Assembly: GCA_015056125.1 (NCBI GenBank)
Contig: SVGW01000023.1
Location: forward strand, 1 to 41,559
DNA from: Clostridiales bacterium
GTDB lineage: Bacteria > Bacillota > Clostridia > Christensenellales > Aristaeellaceae
Reading direction: 5' to 3'
DNA length: 41,559 nt
Position 1 is the first letter of the stretch. Each line of letters begins with the position of its first letter. The position numbers were made by a program, and so were the translations under genes. Below are positions 16,475 to 24,681 of this stretch, piece after piece. The notes under the pieces were generated by a model. That model made no database searches. It was not told where the DNA came from and saw only the letters and a list, made by a program, of their open reading frames with translations.

Positions 16475-16506
16475 ATTATAGCGCACAGTAGGGGGAAAGC
16501 ATATGC
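16475..16506 (-). promoter_or_regulatory. Activator-type promoter of the NagB-like operon
   Basis: On the minus strand a perfect TATAAT lies at 16475-16480, but the hexamer 17 bases upstream is only TATGCT (16498-16503). A palindrome GCATATGC (16499-16506) overlaps that position. A missing -35 with a symmetric site in its place suits activation by the divergent AraC-type protein. Confidence 0.5.
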
Positions 16507-16539
16507 CCTCCAACGCTGAAAATTAGCACGATTTCGCTA

Positions 16540-16568
16540 TTGATCCCGAGAAAGACGCATGCTATAAT
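16540..16568 (+). promoter_or_regulatory. Promoter of the AraC-family regulator
   Basis: TTGATC (16540-16545) and TATAAT (16563-16568) with a 17-base spacer. The start point would be near 16575, giving a leader of only about 14 bases. Confidence 0.7.
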
Positions 16569-16588
16569 GCCAAAAAGGGGGCGTGAAT

Positions 16589-17428
16589 ATGACGGAATAT
16601 GTGCCGGTTGATTACACCACCGAGCGGACGAGCAAAGAATATCTTTCCGTCAACAGCTGCGGGGTGCAGCTTATCAGCCTGTGCGACCGGGGCAGCAAGC
16701 GGCTGAACGGGCGGAAGGATTATCATATTTTATATGTGCAGCGGGGCGTATGCCATGTGGAAATGGAAGGAAAGGAGCATCAGGTGGGCGAGGGCGGCGT
16801 GATTTTCTTTCCTCCCCAAGCACCCCAGATCTATCACTATAAAAAAGAGGACCGCTCCATTTCCCACTATATCCATTTTACTGGAGTGGGTTGCCAAGAA
16901 CTGCTGGAGCAGTTGGGCCTTCACAGGATGCGCATTTTCAGGATGGGTCGCAGCCATTCCTATGAGGAAATATCCGAAAAAATGGCCCGGGAATATGCTA
17001 TGAGTAACCGCTTCTGGGAGCAAAGGTGCGCAGGGCTATTGCAGGAATTGCTGAGCATTGTGGCCAGGAAATATGCCCTGCGGGAAACGGGGGTTTCTTC
17101 CTCCGGGGAGAGCCGGATCAATGGGGTGTGTCAGGTATTGTATGAGCATTCTCAGGATCCCCCATCCGCCGGAGACCTGGCGGCCCTCTGCTGCCTGAGC
17201 GAAAGCCGCTTCACCCATTTATTCCGGGAAGTGACGGGAAAATCGCTGCAGGATTTTATCGCCGCTTTACGAATGGAAAAAGCCAGGGAACTGCTTTCTG
17301 CCACCGATATGCCGGTAAGGGAAATCGGGGAAGCGGTGGGCTATGGGGATCAAAATTATTTTTCCCGGCGATTTAAAAGCATCGTCGGCTGTTCTCCGCG
17401 GGAATATCGCAGGCGGGAAACAGAATAA
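16589..17428 (+). CDS. AraC-family transcriptional regulator
   Basis: A 279-residue regulator. The N-terminal half is a cupin-like sugar-sensing domain (HILYVQRGVCHVEMEGKEHQ and GGVIFFPPQAPQIYHYKK). The C-terminal 100 residues carry two helix-turn-helix units: DLAALCCLSESRFTHLFREV followed by REIGEAVGYGDQNYFSRRFK and the closing GCSPREYRR signature. The ATG at 16589 is chosen over the GTG at 16583 because GGGGG lies seven bases before the ATG. It is divergent from the NagB-like operon, whose promoter lacks a -35, so it is the probable activator. The MFS gene downstream has its own promoter. Confidence 0.9.
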   Translation: MTEYVPVDYTTERTSKEYLSVNSCGVQLISLCDRGSKRLNGRKDYHILYVQRGVCHVEMEGKEHQVGEGGVIFFPPQAPQIYHYKKEDRSISHYIHFTGVGCQELLEQLGLHRMRIFRMGRSHSYEEISEKMAREYAMSNRFWEQRCAGLLQELLSIVARKYALRETGVSSSGESRINGVCQVLYEHSQDPPSAGDLAALCCLSESRFTHLFREVTGKSLQDFIAALRMEKARELLSATDMPVREIGEAVGYGDQNYFSRRFKSIVGCSPREYRRRETE

Positions 17429-17442
17429 AGTGAAAAATGCCG

Positions 17443-17471
17443 TTGCCCGGGGGCTGAAACTGATATATAAT
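17443..17471 (+). promoter_or_regulatory. Promoter of the MFS transporter gene
   Basis: TTGCCC (17443-17448) and TATAAT (17466-17471) with a 17-base spacer, starting a transcript that should include the M20 peptidase gene. Confidence 0.7.
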
Positions 17472-17527
17472 GGAAGCTATGCGGGCCTGGGGCCCTTTTA
17501 CCAATGAAACGGAGGCGGACACAACAC

Positions 17528-18721
17528 ATGAACCGGATCAAAGAAATTTTCCGCAGCAATTCTTCTTACAAAATGCTGCTGATCTCCATTCTGGTTTCCG
17601 GCCTTTCCTACGGCCTGTATAAGGGGATGCTGGATAATTATCTGGCGGAAATCGTGAAAATGACGGAAATGGATCGGGGCGTGACGGAATTTTTCCGGGA
17701 GCTGCCGGGCATTTTGCTGGTGTTTATTCTGGCCGTGTTCTATATGATGTCGGCAGAAACGATGTATAAGGCTGGCGCGGTGATTATGCTGGTGGGCATG
17801 AGCATGTTTTCCCTGCTCCCGGCCACAAAAGTGCTCACCATCCTTTCCCTTTGCATTTTTTCCATCGGCGAGCATATCCAATTGGGCATGAAAAGCACCC
17901 TCACCATGAGCTATGCCAAGCCCGATAAGGGGGGCGCCGCCCTGGGGGTGCAAAGCGCTGCCAGCCAGGTGGGCACATTGGCCGGGTATCTGGTGATCGT
18001 GTTGGTGTTTTCCCTGATCACTGCGAATCAGCCCTACCGCTTCTTTTTTGTGATTGCTGCCATCCTGGCCGCCGTGAGCCTGATTTACACCCTGCGCATC
18101 AAGGGAAACAGCCAGCCCGACGCCACCAAGCGCCGCTTCTATTTCCACAAAAAATATACGAAATATTACATGCTGGAAATGTTCTACGGCGCCCGCAAGC
18201 AGGTGTTTATGACCTTTGGCCCCTATGTGCTGATTCTCTTTTACGGCGCCGATGCGGCTACCATCAGCTTGCTCTTTGCTATTTCCGCCGTAGCCTGCTT
18301 TATCGCTTCTCCCATTGTGGGCAGGATCATCGATAAGGTGGGCTACAAGGTGGTGATGGTGATGGACACCATCATTCTGGTGGCGGTATGTGCCTGCTAC
18401 GGCTTTGCCCATCACTTGTTCTCCATGAATGTGGCCTTTATCATCTGCTGCGTGAATTATGTGCTGGATTCCGTGATCTCCCTTGCCTCCATGGCCTCCA
18501 ATGTATACGTAAAGGATTTGGCGGATAACCAGGAAGAAGTGAAGGCCACCATCTCCACCGGCGTATCCATCAATCATGCCATCACCATTTTTATCGCTCT
18601 CTTTGGGGGTTGGATCTGGGAAGCCCTGGGAATCGAAACCCTGTTTGTGATTTCTGCCGCGCTGGGCCTTTGCAACAGCGCCTACGCTGCCACCATCAAA
18701 ACCAGGAAAAAGATCGCTTGA
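17528..18721 (+). CDS. Major facilitator superfamily transporter
   Basis: A 397-residue integral membrane protein with about twelve hydrophobic segments (for example LLISILVSGLSYGLYKGML, ILLVFILAVFYMM and VMVMDTIILVAVCACYGF). The central loop is charged (KGNSQPDATKRRFYFHKKY), as between the two six-helix halves of MFS carriers. The start at 17528 is favoured because GGAGG lies 12 bases upstream, while the in-frame ATG at 17504 lacks a site. It is followed after 19 bases by an M20 peptidase gene, so uptake of a small amide- or peptide-like compound and its hydrolysis may be linked. Substrate unknown. Confidence 0.85.
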   Translation: MNRIKEIFRSNSSYKMLLISILVSGLSYGLYKGMLDNYLAEIVKMTEMDRGVTEFFRELPGILLVFILAVFYMMSAETMYKAGAVIMLVGMSMFSLLPATKVLTILSLCIFSIGEHIQLGMKSTLTMSYAKPDKGGAALGVQSAASQVGTLAGYLVIVLVFSLITANQPYRFFFVIAAILAAVSLIYTLRIKGNSQPDATKRRFYFHKKYTKYYMLEMFYGARKQVFMTFGPYVLILFYGADAATISLLFAISAVACFIASPIVGRIIDKVGYKVVMVMDTIILVAVCACYGFAHHLFSMNVAFIICCVNYVLDSVISLASMASNVYVKDLADNQEEVKATISTGVSINHAITIFIALFGGWIWEALGIETLFVISAALGLCNSAYAATIKTRKKIA

Positions 18722-18740
18722 TCAAAGGAGAATTTTCACC

Positions 18741-19886
18741 ATGGATATTCGCTTGCTTTTTGAAAAAATTGATGCGCTGAATGATGCGTATATTCAGGTG
18801 TGGGAGGATTGCTGCAATCTGGAAAGCCCGTCCCTGTATAAAGAAGGGGTGGACCGGGTGGGCGCCTACTTTGCCGGTTTGGCCCGCAAAAAAGGCTGGC
18901 AGGTGGAAGAATTGCCTCTGGAGCATGCGGGCAACGCGATGTGCATCACCATGAACCCGGATGTTCAAAACCGCGCCGTTGCCCTGTCCGGGCATATGGA
19001 TACCGTGCATCCCGTGGGCTCCTTTGGCACTCCGGCTGTGCGCAGGGTTGGCGATAAAATCTATGGCCCCGGGGTGACGGACTGCAAGGGCGGCATCGTG
19101 GCGGCTTTCCTGGCCATGGATGCTTTGGATCAATTGGGCTATCGGGAGCGCCCGGTGCAATTGCTGCTCCAATCGGATGAAGAAGTGCACAGCCGCATCA
19201 GCGAGCAAAAATCTATCCACTGGATCTGCGAAAAAGCGAAAAATGCCGTGGCATTTTTGAATGCCGAGCCCCAGGATCGGGGCGCAATCAAGCTTCAGCG
19301 TAAGGGCGTGATGGGGATGGAAATCCGCATCAAGGGCAAGCCCTATCATGCGGGCCAATGCTATCTGGGCCATAGCGCCATCGCTGCCGCCGCGCAATTG
19401 ATTGGGGAAATTGAAAAATTTAAGGATCCGGATGGAATCACCTGCAACGTGGGCACCATTACCGGAGGCACGGCGGCCAATGTGGTGCCGGAGGAATGCG
19501 CTTTCCTGGTGGATATCCGCTACACCTGCGAAGAAGAGCGGAAAAAGATCGCTGCGGCCATGGAAGGAATCGTATCCCATGTGGCGGAGGGCTGCGAAGC
19601 CGAAATTATCAGCCGAGGCTGGCGGCCCGCCATGGAGCAGAATGATCAGAACGATGCGCTCTTTGAAAAAATCAATGAAATTTTTGCCGGCGTCGGCTTG
19701 CCCAAAGCCCAAAGATCCAAGGGCAACGGCGGCTCCGATGCGGCGGATGTGACGGCGTATGGCATCCCCTGTGTGGATTGCCTGGGTACTATGGGCGGCG
19801 GCATTCATACTCTGGATGAATATGGCGAGCTTGCTTCCCTGGCGGAGGCCGCCAAGCAAATGGCTTTGATTGTAAGCCATCTGTAA
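18741..19886 (+). CDS. M20-family metallopeptidase/deacylase
   Basis: A 381-residue cytoplasmic zinc hydrolase. Metal and catalytic motifs run in order: SGHMDTVHPVG (His and catalytic Asp), GPGVTDCKGG (bridging Asp), SDEEVHS (catalytic Glu then Glu), LNAEPQ, and the late His in GGGIHTLDE. A dimerisation lid (about 190-300) starts with KGVMGMEIRIKGKPYHAG. The family includes carboxypeptidase G2-like enzymes, succinyl-diaminopimelate desuccinylases and N-acyl amino acid deacylases. AAAGGAG precedes the ATG. Co-transcription with the MFS carrier suggests it works on an imported amide or peptide. Confidence 0.88.
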   Translation: MDIRLLFEKIDALNDAYIQVWEDCCNLESPSLYKEGVDRVGAYFAGLARKKGWQVEELPLEHAGNAMCITMNPDVQNRAVALSGHMDTVHPVGSFGTPAVRRVGDKIYGPGVTDCKGGIVAAFLAMDALDQLGYRERPVQLLLQSDEEVHSRISEQKSIHWICEKAKNAVAFLNAEPQDRGAIKLQRKGVMGMEIRIKGKPYHAGQCYLGHSAIAAAAQLIGEIEKFKDPDGITCNVGTITGGTAANVVPEECAFLVDIRYTCEEERKKIAAAMEGIVSHVAEGCEAEIISRGWRPAMEQNDQNDALFEKINEIFAGVGLPKAQRSKGNGGSDAADVTAYGIPCVDCLGTMGGGIHTLDEYGELASLAEAAKQMALIVSHL

Positions 19887-19893
19887 AATAACC

Positions 19894-19925
19894 CTATCAT
19901 TTTTTCCTGAAATGGTGTATGATAG
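19894..19925 (+). promoter_or_regulatory. Inverted repeat over the MATE promoter region
   Basis: CTATCAT (19894-19900) and ATGATAG (19919-19925) are perfect inverted arms. The right arm overlaps a -10-like TATGAT (19918-19923), and no good -35 is present. This could be an operator of a dimeric repressor controlling the MATE gene, or a simple hairpin. Confidence 0.35.
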
Positions 19926-19961
19926 TGCCTGCACACTTTTAGAAAGAAATGGAGAAGCACC

Positions 19962-21365
19962 ATGACCCTGCGGAAACGAATCTCTCCCTTTATTGGAGAT
20001 AAGGCCTTTTATCGCTCCCTGATGGCTATTGCTATTCCCGTCATGCTTCAGAACGGGCTCACCAATCTGGTATCTTTGCTGGATAATATTATGGTGGGCG
20101 CCGTTGGCACGGAGCAGATGACGGGAGTATCCATCGTCAATCAATTGTTGTTTGTATTCAACCTATGCATTTTCGGCGGCCTGTCCGGAGCGGGCATTTT
20201 TACGGCCCAGTTTTTTGGGAAAAAGGATACTCAGGGCGTGCAGCACACTTTCCGCTTTAAGCTGATGCTGGCCATGGTGATTTTCCTGATCGCCCTTGTT
20301 ATTCTTTCCCTGTTCAGCGATTCCCTGATCGCTATGTATCTTCATGAGGGCGGCGAAACGGGGGATCTGGCGGCCACGGCGGTTTATGGCAAGGAATACC
20401 TGCTGGTGATGCTCTGGGGGCTTTTCCCCTTTGCCCTGCAGCAGGCTTATGCCTCTACCCTGCGGGAATGCGGGGAAACTCTCCTGCCCATGAAGGCGGG
20501 CATCATTGCGATCCTGGCGAACCTGGTGCTCAATTATATCTTTATCTTTGGCCATCTGGGCATGCCGGCTATGGGCGCCAAGGGCGCGGCCCTGGCCACC
20601 GTAATCGCCCGGTATATTGAGTGCTTCATTATTGTTGGCTGGACCCATCGACACAAGGATCAGGCCCCCTTTATCGTGGGGGCCTATCGCTCCATGCATA
20701 TTCCGAGGCCCCTGGTCAAGGATATTTTTATCAAGGGCATGCCTCTGCTGGTGAACGAGGCGCTGTGGTCCGCCGGTATGGCTACCCTCACCCAGTGCTA
20801 TTCCGTGCGCGGGCTGGCCGTGGTGGCGGGGCTGAATATCTGCTCCACGATTTCCAACCTCTTTAACGTGGTTTGGATGGCCAACGGCACCGCCGTTTCC
20901 ATTATCGTGGGGCAGCAGCTGGGAGCCAATGAATTTAACAAGGCCAAGGATAGCGTGAAAAAAATCATGGCTTTCTCCGTGGCCTCTGCCCTGCTTACCA
21001 CCCTTTTGCTGCTGGTGCTCTCGCCCCTCTTCCCCCGGATGTACAACACCACCGAGGAAGTGCGCCAAATTGCCAGCGGGCTTTTGATGATCGTGGCCTT
21101 TGCTGCCCCCATCCATGCCTTTGCGCATGCTTCCTATTTCACCCTGCGCTCTGGCGGCAAAACCTGGATCACCTTCCTCTTTGACAGCGCCTATCTGTGG
21201 GTGATCAGCATCCCTGTGGCCCGTTTCCTTTCGGGCGGCACGTCCCTTCCTATCCTGCCCATGTACGCCATCTGCCAGTATATTGACATCATCAAGTGTA
21301 TCGTGGGCTTTGTGCTTTTGAAAAAGGGCGTGTGGATCAATAATATCGTGTCCGACAAAGACTGA
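19962..21365 (+). CDS. MATE-family multidrug/metabolite exporter
   Basis: A 467-residue membrane protein with about twelve membrane segments in two similar halves. Family features include LMAIAIPVMLQNGLTNLVSL with LDNIMVGAVGTEQM in the first half, and MPLLVNEALWSAGMATLTQC with NVVWMANGTAVSIIVGQQLG in the second. MATE proteins export cationic compounds in exchange for Na+ or H+. GGAGAAGCACC lies before the ATG. An operator-like repeat lies upstream, and a structured 3' module begins a few bases after the stop. No resistance or biosynthesis genes lie nearby to point to a substrate. Confidence 0.9.
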   Translation: MTLRKRISPFIGDKAFYRSLMAIAIPVMLQNGLTNLVSLLDNIMVGAVGTEQMTGVSIVNQLLFVFNLCIFGGLSGAGIFTAQFFGKKDTQGVQHTFRFKLMLAMVIFLIALVILSLFSDSLIAMYLHEGGETGDLAATAVYGKEYLLVMLWGLFPFALQQAYASTLRECGETLLPMKAGIIAILANLVLNYIFIFGHLGMPAMGAKGAALATVIARYIECFIIVGWTHRHKDQAPFIVGAYRSMHIPRPLVKDIFIKGMPLLVNEALWSAGMATLTQCYSVRGLAVVAGLNICSTISNLFNVVWMANGTAVSIIVGQQLGANEFNKAKDSVKKIMAFSVASALLTTLLLLVLSPLFPRMYNTTEEVRQIASGLLMIVAFAAPIHAFAHASYFTLRSGGKTWITFLFDSAYLWVISIPVARFLSGGTSLPILPMYAICQYIDIIKCIVGFVLLKKGVWINNIVSDKD

Positions 21366-21370
21366 GTAAC

Positions 21371-21567
21371 GGGAGCAGGGGGCTTCTCGCCCCCTGTACC
21401 CCTCGCCAGAGGACATCTTCCTCTGGACTCCGGTATGCGACCAAGGCATGTGATCTAAGCTGCGTTTTTGCGCAAGAAGCTTTAGGAACGAAGAAACGAT
21501 TTACACGGGCACAATGCAAACAAGAAAACGCCGGGAGAGAAAGCAAGCTTTCTCTAACCGGCGTTTT
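21371..21567 (+). repeat. Structured 3'-end module, copy A (reads with the MATE gene)
   Basis: It begins six bases after the MATE stop codon. Hairpin 1 is CAGGGGGC (21376-21383) with GCCCCCTG (21389-21396). Hairpin 2 is CCAGAGG (21406-21412) with CCTCTGG (21420-21426), followed by ACTCCGG. Then come GAAACGATTTACACGGGCA (21494-21512) and a terminator. It lacks two internal hairpins present in copies B and C. It shares its terminator with the inverted copy B. Confidence 0.7.
21525..21567. terminator. Shared bidirectional terminator between MATE and the C39-like gene
   Basis: AAAACGCCGG (21525-21534) and AGAGAAAGC pair with GCTTTCTCT and CCGGCGTTTT, with a small internal bulge and TTTTTT following. 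It lies centrally between two inverted repeat modules and can stop both convergent transcripts. Confidence 0.88.
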
Positions 21568-21746
21568 TTCTCGTTTTCCCCGGATGCGTTGCATCCGGCT
21601 GACGGCAGGAACTGCCGCCGTGCCCGTGGGTGACGCGTTTCCCTACGCTTCACCGGCACGTTGTATGTAAATGTGCGTTGTGTGTCCGGAGAATGGGTCC
21701 AGGGACGATCGTCCCTGGTGGGGCGGAGGGGCGAAGCCCCCCATCG
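21525..21746 (-). repeat. Structured 3'-end module, copy B (reads with the C39-like gene)
   Basis: On the minus strand it starts just after the stop codon at 21751. It has a GGGGC-TTC-GCCCC hairpin (21728-21740), the perfect palindrome CCAGGGACGATCGTCCCTGG (21699-21718), TCTCCGGA, the CCCACGGGCAC box (21620-21630), a CGGCAG/CTGCCG hairpin (21603-21617) and a CCGGATGC/GCATCCGG hairpin (21580-21598). It ends with ACGAGAAAAAACGCCG leading into the shared terminator. It matches copy C block by block along its whole length. Confidence 0.75.
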
Positions 21747-21750
21747 TTTC

Positions 21751-24063
21751 TTACTTGCTTTCCGGTAAAATCAGCCTTACGCCCCGCTTGGCCACGTAGG
21801 CGGCATCCAGATAATATTCCATGCCGCCGTAGGAATCGGTTTCGATATAATAGGTGCTGCCGGGAATTTCATCCAGAGAAGAGATGGCGATAAAATCGCC
21901 TGCTTCATTCTGATAATAGATGGAAGCGTTTCGGATGCGCTCGAAGGTGGCAGAGGGAGCGGAATCGATGATGCGGAATTTGGTTTTATCCTCCGATACC
22001 CCGGCTACCATGGCAATATGGCCCGATACCACTGCGAAGGAATACACTGCGCCCTTTTCCATCCGGGAAAGGATATCGCTTAAATTGGTGTAGAGATCAT
22101 AGCGGGTTTTAAAGCCGAAATCGTTTCCGGCATGGCCGATAAGGGTGCTGTTCATGGTGCCCCCTTCCAGCAGGCAGAAAGCATAGGTTTCGGCCAGGGA
22201 TTCGGGAAGAATTTCATCCCCGGTGTAGCCAAGCAATTGCAGGGCATGGGACAGGGCGAAGATGGCGCAGCCTGAATGCTCCAGGGTGCTGTGGCGGTAT
22301 TTTTTATCCTGCCACCAGCCGTCCGACTGGCTGTAGAGCACAAATTCATGGGGCGCAGCTGCTTCCTCCGTAACGGAAAGGGCCGCATCCCCCAGTTTTA
22401 CGGCAGCGGGGGCGGCGTCCGGGGGAAGCAGCATGGTCCATTTGGCGTAGCGCCCCGTTTCATCTCCGGGCACGCACCGGTCAATCTGGGCGTTTTCCGG
22501 GGTAAAGGATTGAATCAGCGCCCCGGAGGCATCCAGCACATGAATGGAATCGGCGGCTGCCGTCACCTGCACAGAAAGCAGGGTATTTTTTTCATCCTTC
22601 ACCAGATGGGCGCTTTCTTCTGCAAAGGCGGCGCGCTCCGCCTCTACAAAGATTTCAGCAGTTTTTTTCCGGTTGGCGCCGTCTTTATTTTCAGCGGCAA
22701 ACAGCAGCGTTTGGCTGCCGCTGCCCTGGAGGGGGATATCGATCAGCCATAAAAAATGATCCTCTGCCGCTTGCGCGTGCTCCAGGCCGAATATCAGAGG
22801 ATCGCTCCAGGCGGCGGATGAAATAACCAGCTGATGGGCATCCAAAGAGGTTGCCACCCGGGCGGTGAGGGTATCCTGATAGGCTGTTCCCTGGGCTTGG
22901 TCCAAAGAAACCTCTTCCACATCCGCGCCCTGGGGCGTGGGAAACTGGAATATATATAGATACGCCCGGGCGCTTTGGCAGGAAAGGGTGATCTGGCCGG
23001 AGCGAAGCTGATTGGCGCTATTTTCCTGGGCAGCTACCACCAGGGTATTTTCCTCCTGATGGAAGGAAAAGAAATCGCCGGTTCCTTCTGCCGTCCAGGA
23101 GCCGGTGGCACCTACTTGAAAGCGCTTTTCGCCCTGAGCATTTTGCCAGGAATGAATGATATCGTCCTCGACCACCAGATAATCCCGGGCGCTGTTCAGA
23201 GAAATTTCCTCTTCCACGCCGTTTCCGGCGGACTGGGTTACCTGAAAATCTACGGATATTTTTCCGCAGGAAATTGTCACAGTGCCCTGACGCAGCACGC
23301 CTTTTCCGGGAGATGCCAGAAGGGTGAGGGAATCGCCGCTTTCCCCGCATGTGGGGCTTAAGTGGATAAAATCTGCATCGGTTTCAGCCGTCCATACGCC
23401 GGGGGAATGCACCGTCCATTCCTTCATGCCTCCCTGGGCGAAAAAAGCGCCGGTACTGCCTGAAATGCCAAGGCCCGGGCCCTCCTGGATGGAAAGGGAA
23501 AGCGCGGCTGAAGCAGGATTGCCCTGAGCGTCCGTTACCAGGGCCTGCACCTGCATATGGCCCGCCTGGCCAAAGGTATATTGGAAGGATGCTTCCGGGC
23601 TTTCCTGGCAGGCAATGCGCTCAGAGCCTGATACAACGGAATATGCATAGGAAAAGGGAGGAACGCCCCCTTCCACTTCTGCCAAAAAAGTTACGCTGTC
23701 CCCTGCCAGGATGCTTTCTTTCTCACAGGAAAGATGGCACACGGGAAAAGAGGTGATAGAAAAGGCGGATTCCGCCGTTTCCTTATTTCCTTCTTCATCC
23801 AGCGCTGCCACTCGCAGGGTGTAGCTTCCCTCTTGAAGGGGCCGGTAAGCTCCAAAGGATTGGGCTACGGGCTGGGTGGTAAACAGCTCTTTTCCGTTTT
23901 TCAAAACGGTGTATTGGTAGGATGCGGCCTTTGCCCCCAGAACCTCAAATTCCACCTGGCCCCCCAGGGTGGCGGTATCATTTTTCCAGAGGATTTGCAC
24001 ATCTGCCAGGGCCATGGCAGGCAGCAGGCACAGCGCCAGGAGAATACTGATCAGCCTTCGCAT
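21751..24063 (-). CDS. Secreted protein with BACON-like domains and a C39-like cysteine peptidase domain
   Basis: A 770-residue exported protein. A signal peptide of about 20 residues (MRRLISILLALCLLPAMALA) is followed by Ig/PKD-like segments (about 25-200). Two BACON-like repeats follow (about 215-280 and 300-370; WTVHSPGVWTAETDADFIHL is typical), then further beta-sandwich sequence. The C-terminal 190 residues resemble the peptidase C39-like family: HSGCAIFALSHALQLLGYTG with presumed catalytic Cys 599, SGHIAMVAGV with His 682, and FRIIDSAPS with Asp 700. No anchor or sorting motif is seen at the C-terminus. GGAGG precedes the ATG. A role in cell-surface or extracellular proteolysis is likely; the target is unknown. 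Confidence 0.75.
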   Translation of the reverse strand: MRRLISILLALCLLPAMALADVQILWKNDTATLGGQVEFEVLGAKAASYQYTVLKNGKELFTTQPVAQSFGAYRPLQEGSYTLRVAALDEEGNKETAESAFSITSFPVCHLSCEKESILAGDSVTFLAEVEGGVPPFSYAYSVVSGSERIACQESPEASFQYTFGQAGHMQVQALVTDAQGNPASAALSLSIQEGPGLGISGSTGAFFAQGGMKEWTVHSPGVWTAETDADFIHLSPTCGESGDSLTLLASPGKGVLRQGTVTISCGKISVDFQVTQSAGNGVEEEISLNSARDYLVVEDDIIHSWQNAQGEKRFQVGATGSWTAEGTGDFFSFHQEENTLVVAAQENSANQLRSGQITLSCQSARAYLYIFQFPTPQGADVEEVSLDQAQGTAYQDTLTARVATSLDAHQLVISSAAWSDPLIFGLEHAQAAEDHFLWLIDIPLQGSGSQTLLFAAENKDGANRKKTAEIFVEAERAAFAEESAHLVKDEKNTLLSVQVTAAADSIHVLDASGALIQSFTPENAQIDRCVPGDETGRYAKWTMLLPPDAAPAAVKLGDAALSVTEEAAAPHEFVLYSQSDGWWQDKKYRHSTLEHSGCAIFALSHALQLLGYTGDEILPESLAETYAFCLLEGGTMNSTLIGHAGNDFGFKTRYDLYTNLSDILSRMEKGAVYSFAVVSGHIAMVAGVSEDKTKFRIIDSAPSATFERIRNASIYYQNEAGDFIAISSLDEIPGSTYYIETDSYGGMEYYLDAAYVAKRGVRLILPESK

Positions 24064-24141
24064 GGAAAGCCTCCTTTGTGGCTCAATATCTTTTTTATTA
24101 TAGCACGAAATAAAGAAATGGAATGCAGTTTCTTCCGAAAT

Positions 24142-24501
24142 TTACAAAAAAAGAACAGGCTTTTTTGCCTGTTCCTGAATGCTTTCAGGAGTCAGGGCCC
24201 ATAATTCTTCCTGGGAAAGACGCTGCAAAAGCCAAGGCATTTTATCGGGAAAAAAGGTTTGCTTAAAGCCACCCAGCAGCGTGCAAAGGGCGGCGCAGCC
24301 CACGTTGGCGCGCACGGAAGGCACGGCGTCGCCCCCGGCCAGAGCGGCGCCAAGGGCGGGGCGAAGCTGGGTTACAAACATTTTTTCCGGGTCGTGGTGG
24401 ATTTCTCCCTTCCACTGGCGCAATTGCTTTTGCGCGCTGCGCTGGTGCTTTGGCGCCTTTTCCCGCAGCATGGGCAGCAGTTCTTCTTCAATATATCGCA
24501 T
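24142..24501 (-). CDS. Hypothetical 119-aa protein whose terminator precedes its stop codon
   Basis: A mostly helical, basic protein (MRYIEEELLPMLREKAPKHQ onwards, with RSAQKQLRQW and LRPALGAALAGGDAVPSVRA) that I do not recognise. The start at 24501 is a choice. A promoter at 24549-24577 rules out the in-frame ATG at 24609, but no ideal ribosome site lies just before 24501. The last codons (EQAKKPVLFL) are encoded by a complete intrinsic terminator, and the TAA (24142-24144) lies beyond its U-run. Most transcripts would therefore end without a stop codon. It diverges from the rpsF operon. Confidence 0.5.
   Translation of the reverse strand: MRYIEEELLPMLREKAPKHQRSAQKQLRQWKGEIHHDPEKMFVTQLRPALGAALAGGDAVPSVRANVGCAALCTLLGGFKQTFFPDKMPWLLQRLSQEELWALTPESIQEQAKKPVLFL
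24146..24174 (-). terminator. Intrinsic terminator inside the 3' end of the 119-aa gene
   Basis: On the minus strand GAACAGGC and GCCTGTTC form a perfect 8-base stem (24153-24174) with an AAAAAA loop, followed directly by seven Ts (24152-24146). The reading frame's stop codon comes one base later, at 24144-24142. Confidence 0.85.
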
Positions 24502-24548
24502 TTCAGGAAGTATAGAAACGCCTCTTTTCCTTAAAATTGTATGCCAAT

Positions 24549-24577
24549 ATCGTATCATATCCGGGCCGGGAATGCAA
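24549..24577 (-). promoter_or_regulatory. Promoter of the 119-aa gene
   Basis: On the minus strand TTGCAT (24572-24577) and TACGAT (24549-24554) are 17 bases apart. The transcript would start near 24542, about 40 bases before the chosen ATG. Confidence 0.6.
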
Positions 24578-24633
24578 TGCCGCGTTTTCTCAATGATTTT
24601 TTCTGCCATTTGGCATTTTTTTCAGAAAACCCC

Positions 24634-24662
24634 TTGCAATTTGGGAGAAAAGCCTTTATAAT
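24634..24662 (+). promoter_or_regulatory. Promoter of the rpsF-ssb-rpsR operon
   Basis: TTGCAA (24634-24639) and TATAAT (24657-24662) with a 17-base spacer, a strong vegetative promoter as expected for a ribosomal protein operon. Confidence 0.85.
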
Positions 24663-24681
24663 ACCATATTGGCACATCCTT

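Noticed and set aside
21366-21750. A CRISPR array or protein-coding gene between MATE and the C39-like gene
   Set aside because: There are palindromes but no regularly spaced direct repeats, and frames there are short, without ribosome sites.
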